From positions 673,533 to 737,532 of the forward strand of contig NZ_JABXWT010000001.1 of NCBI RefSeq assembly GCF_013377785.1: 64,000 nt of DNA. Reading direction: 5' to 3'. Source of the stretch: Ruegeria haliotis. GTDB taxonomy: Bacteria > Pseudomonadota > Alphaproteobacteria > Rhodobacterales > Rhodobacteraceae. Shown here piece by piece: positions 61,233-64,000 of the stretch. The translations under genes and the position numbers were made by a program. Position 1 is the stretch's first letter. The number at the start of each line of letters is the position of its first letter. Below the pieces are notes generated by a model. The model was given only the letters and a program-made list of their open reading frames with translations. It was not told where the DNA came from and did no database searches.

Positions 61233-63053
61233 TTAGTCTTCCATGGCTTCCAGTTCGTCAATGAACCCGGAAATCATCGAAAGGCCTTTGTCCCAGAACT
61301 TCGGATCACTGGCGTCCAATCCGAAAGGAGCCAGCAGTTCTTTGTGGTGCATGGAACCTCCTGCACGCAGCATTTCGAGGTACTTGTCCTCAAAGCCCTC
61401 AGCTCCGCCTTCGTAAACCGAGTAGAGCGCGTTCACCAGACCGTCCCCGAAGGCATACGCATAGACATAGAAGGGTGAATGGACGAAATGCGGGATGTAC
61501 GCCCAGAACGTCTCGTACCCGTCCATGAATTCGAATGCCGGGCCTAGGCTCTCTGCCTGAACGCTCATCCACAAGGCGTTGATGTCGTCCGGCGTCAGCT
61601 CTCCCTCGCGGCGGGCCGCATGGAGTTTGCACTCGAAGTCGTAAAACGCGATCTGGCGGACCACAGTGTTGATCATGTCTTCGACTTTACCGGCCAACAG
61701 GATTTTGCGCTGTTCCGGCGTTTCTGCCTGATCCAACATCTTGCGGAAGGTCAGCATCTCGCCAAAGACCGAGGCCGTTTCGGCCAGCGTCAGTGGCGTG
61801 GACGACAACATCTCGCCCTGATCGGCGGCCAGCACCTGATGTACGCCGTGACCTAGCTCATGCGCCAGGGTCATCACGTCGCGGGGTTTGCCCAGATAGT
61901 TGAGCATGACGTAGGGGTGCACATCGGTGACGGTGGGGTGGGCAAAGGCACCGGGGGCTTTGCCGGGCTTCACGGCGGCGTCGATCCAGCCTTTCGAGAA
62001 GAACGGCGCTGCGATTTCACCCATGCGCGGATCAAAGGCGTCATAGGCGTCCATCACGGTCTTTTCAGCGTCAGCCCAATCCACGATACGGGTGTCTTCC
62101 ATCGGCAGGGGGGCATTGCGGTCCCAGACCTGCATGACGTCCAATCCCAGCCATTTACGCTTCAGCTCATAGTAGCGATGGCTAAGCTTGGGATAAGCGG
62201 CCACAACCGCCTCACGCAGGGCCTCAACGACTTCCGGCTCAACGTCGTTGGACAGGTGGCGGCCGGTTTGCGCGGTTGGCATGTTGCGCCAGCGGTCAAC
62301 GATTTCCTTTTCCTTGGTCTGCGTGTTGTGAACGCGGGCAAAGGTCTTGATGTTGTCCTGAAACACAGACGCCAGTTCCCGCGACGCAGCTTCGCGTTTT
62401 GAACGGTCCTGTTCGGTCAGCAGATTCAGAGTACCTTCGATATTCAGTTCTTCGCCATCGACCGTAAAGGTCAGTCCGGCGATGGTTTCGTCGAACAGAC
62501 GCTCCCATGCGTCGCCGACGACGCCCAGATCATGCAGGAATCTCTCCAGCTCGTCCGACAGTTGGTACGGTTTCATCGCGCGGATGCGGCGGAAGACGGG
62601 TGCGTAACGGGCAAGGTCTGAATTAGTCACGAAATGCGATTCAAGCACGGTGTCATCAAGTCGGTTGATTTCCAGCGTGAAGAACACCAGCGGTGTGGTG
62701 AAGATCGTGATCTTTTCCTGCATATCTGACAGGAATTTGGCGCGTTCCGCATCCGTGGTCAGCTGGTAATAGCGCAGACCGGCAAAGGACATGATCCGCC
62801 CGGCGATGGAATTGATCTTTTCGTTCCGATGCACACAAGTCAGCAGCTCTTCGGCACCAAGATCGGCCAGCTTTCCTTCGTAATCTGCTGCAAAGGAGGC
62901 GCATTCCTCTTCGAGCCAGTCCAGATCACGTGTCAGCTCTGGCGCGTTTTCCGAGGTGTAGAGATCGCTCAGATCCCACTCGGGAAGGTTGCCCAGATTG
63001 TCGGCGCCGCCGATTGCGTTTGCATCACGGACGGGAAAGGGAAGGTCGCGCAT
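61233..63053 (-). CDS. pepF: Oligoendopeptidase F (M3 family)
   Basis: The 606-residue zinc metallopeptidase has the HExxH motif in 'TLAHELGHGVHQVLAADQG' (about residue 394) and the third ligand Glu in 'PLTLAETASVFGEMLTF'. It degrades oligopeptides of 7-17 residues in the cytosol. The N-terminal 'LPEWDLSDLYTS' is the typical PepF start region. The ATG at 63053 was used. Its neighbour is an alpha/beta hydrolase gene 82 bp away on the same strand. Confidence 0.96.
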   Translation of the reverse strand: MRDLPFPVRDANAIGGADNLGNLPEWDLSDLYTSENAPELTRDLDWLEEECASFAADYEGKLADLGAEELLTCVHRNEKINSIAGRIMSFAGLRYYQLTTDAERAKFLSDMQEKITIFTTPLVFFTLEINRLDDTVLESHFVTNSDLARYAPVFRRIRAMKPYQLSDELERFLHDLGVVGDAWERLFDETIAGLTFTVDGEELNIEGTLNLLTEQDRSKREAASRELASVFQDNIKTFARVHNTQTKEKEIVDRWRNMPTAQTGRHLSNDVEPEVVEALREAVVAAYPKLSHRYYELKRKWLGLDVMQVWDRNAPLPMEDTRIVDWADAEKTVMDAYDAFDPRMGEIAAPFFSKGWIDAAVKPGKAPGAFAHPTVTDVHPYVMLNYLGKPRDVMTLAHELGHGVHQVLAADQGEMLSSTPLTLAETASVFGEMLTFRKMLDQAETPEQRKILLAGKVEDMINTVVRQIAFYDFECKLHAARREGELTPDDINALWMSVQAESLGPAFEFMDGYETFWAYIPHFVHSPFYVYAYAFGDGLVNALYSVYEGGAEGFEDKYLEMLRAGGSMHHKELLAPFGLDASDPKFWDKGLSMISGFIDELEAMED

Positions 63054-63135
63054 GGATCACCTTTTGAAAACTGCTTTGGCAGACATCTAGGGCTGGCGCG
63101 CTCGGATCACAAGCGGCCAGTACCTACGGCAGTGA

Positions 63136-64000
63136 TCAACGCGTCAGGGCGCGCTCGGGTGTGCCGTTCGATTGGTTCGCCAGGAAAAGTGCGGCGATCT
63201 GATCAAGGACGGGACCGCGAACATCGGGCGCCTCCATCAACACCTCGTGTTCGCCATTCGGAATTTCTACCAACGTCCCATTGGGCCAGTCGGCCATACG
63301 CGCCCGGATTGCCTTGCGGTCCACGATCTGTTCGTGGCCGCCCAGAAATGTAAGACAGGGCGTGTCCGGCGCGGGTTGTTCCATGATCCAGGCACACTCG
63401 TCCAGCGACTCGCGCAACCACAGGTTGGACGGAGCCCCAAGTGCCAGTTCCGGATGCGCCGTCAACTGATCCTGCATCATCTTGAACATGGCCGGGTCAC
63501 GGGTCAGCACGTTCCCCTCGAACGGTTGCGAGAGGACATAACTTTCCAGTGATGTGGTCGGGGGTGTCCATTCGCCCAGACCAAGCCGTGTGCCCCAATA
63601 AGCCGTCACCCGACTGAGCGGTTTCATGATGGGCGTAAAAAAAATGCCCCACATCGGCCCGGTAAAGGCGCAGGCCGCAAAGCACTTGTGTTCTATCACA
63701 GCCCGCAAGCCTATCGCCCCGCCCATCGAGTGGCCGATGACGTACCAAGGCTGCGGCAAATCAAGTTCGGTGGCCAGATCGAGTGTCGCCTGCACGTCCC
63801 TTTGATAGTCAGGGAAATGGTCAACATGGCCGACACGCGGATCCTCCAGCAACCGGTCCGCCAGTCCTTGGCCGCGCCAATCGACCGCAAGCATGGCAAA
63901 GCCGCGTTTGGCGAATTCGCCTGCTGTACTACCGTATTTTTCAGCATATTCCGTGCGGCCCGGGAACAACATGACAGTCCCGTTGGTTGCGCCTTCCGGA
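63136..64000 (-). CDS. Alpha/beta hydrolase, lysophospholipase-like (partial, 5' end outside)
   Basis: The protein is open to the right edge, so at least 288 residues are visible (reading ...PEGATNGTVMLFPGRTEYAEKY). It has the PldB/monoglyceride-lipase pattern: 'VDWRGQGLADR', nucleophile elbow 'YVIGHSMGGAIGLRA', the Asp/His of 'LTFLGGHEQIVDRKA' and 'IPNGEHEVLMEAP'. Substrate is probably a monoacylglycerol or lysophospholipid. It lies upstream of pepF on the same strand, separated by 82 bp. The internal ATG at 63972 is not the true start. Confidence 0.88.
   Translation of the reverse strand, partial: PEGATNGTVMLFPGRTEYAEKYGSTAGEFAKRGFAMLAVDWRGQGLADRLLEDPRVGHVDHFPDYQRDVQATLDLATELDLPQPWYVIGHSMGGAIGLRAVIEHKCFAACAFTGPMWGIFFTPIMKPLSRVTAYWGTRLGLGEWTPPTTSLESYVLSQPFEGNVLTRDPAMFKMMQDQLTAHPELALGAPSNLWLRESLDECAWIMEQPAPDTPCLTFLGGHEQIVDRKAIRARMADWPNGTLVEIPNGEHEVLMEAPDVRGPVLDQIAALFLANQSNGTPERALTR

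Overview
The window is chromosomal DNA from an alphaproteobacterium, most likely a marine Rhodobacteraceae of the Roseobacter group (Ruegeria/Phaeobacter-like). The evidence is moderately high GC, dense gene packing, a SAM-II riboswitch before metZ, FolE2-type GTP cyclohydrolase, GTTC-N7-GTTC (alphaproteobacterial LexA), TTAA-N7-TTAA (CtrA) and TTGAT-N4-ATCAA (FnrL) sites, RpoH, and an aa3 oxidase subunit I. Genus assignment is inference from protein style, not a database search. No insertion sequence, integrase, prophage or CRISPR array was seen.

Layout. 1-10.4 kb: septation protein (partial), DMT transporter, ftsY, YhhN-like protein, a GST, xseA, purD, a ferredoxin coupled to an FG-GAP/VCBS-like protein, an SOS box in front of a remnant of the error-prone polymerase DnaE2, a creatininase-family protein and a second GST. 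10.4-17.3 kb: SAM-II riboswitch and metZ, folE2, a histone-H1-like low-complexity protein, trkH coupled to a ThDP-dependent decarboxylase. 17.3-30 kb: a protease-fold protein lacking catalytic His and Ser, glyQ, marC, a small membrane-anchored protein, gltS, glyS with an atypical insertion, a PPDK-like protein, a SleB-type hydrolase and a Tat-exported multicopper oxidase. 30-38.5 kb: folB-folP-glmM, a second DMT transporter, ilvC divergent from two overlapping Lrp genes, a GntR/HutC regulator divergent from a class V aminotransferase. 38.5-51.8 kb: ubiquinone-type hydroxylase, pyrimidine nucleotidase, FadR-type regulator, a MshEN-like/GT2 membrane glycosyltransferase behind a CtrA-like site, carA, yqeY, ctaD with an upstream FNR-type site, HIT protein, CDF metal exporter behind a MerR-type operator, lipB and a FrnE/DsbA-like protein. 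51.9-57.2 kb: tRNA-Leu(GAG) followed by a compact four-gene glycan-type cluster. 57.2-64 kb: a small membrane protein whose start codon overlaps that of rluD, rpoH, a DksA-like zinc-finger protein, a di-heme cytochrome c peroxidase behind an FNR-like site, oligoendopeptidase F and an alpha/beta hydrolase (partial).

Most of the window is ordinary core metabolism: purine, folate, methionine, branched-chain amino acid, pyrimidine and lipoate synthesis, translation and respiration. The accessory interest is concentrated in: the tRNA-Leu-linked cluster of two paralogous glycosyltransferases, a hydrolase-fold protein and a fucosyltransferase-like TPR protein, bounded distally by a near-copy of the tRNA 3' end; the SOS-box/DnaE2 fossil; the low-GC insertion in glyS; and the CtrA-linked glycosyltransferase whose Shine-Dalgarno sits in a hairpin.
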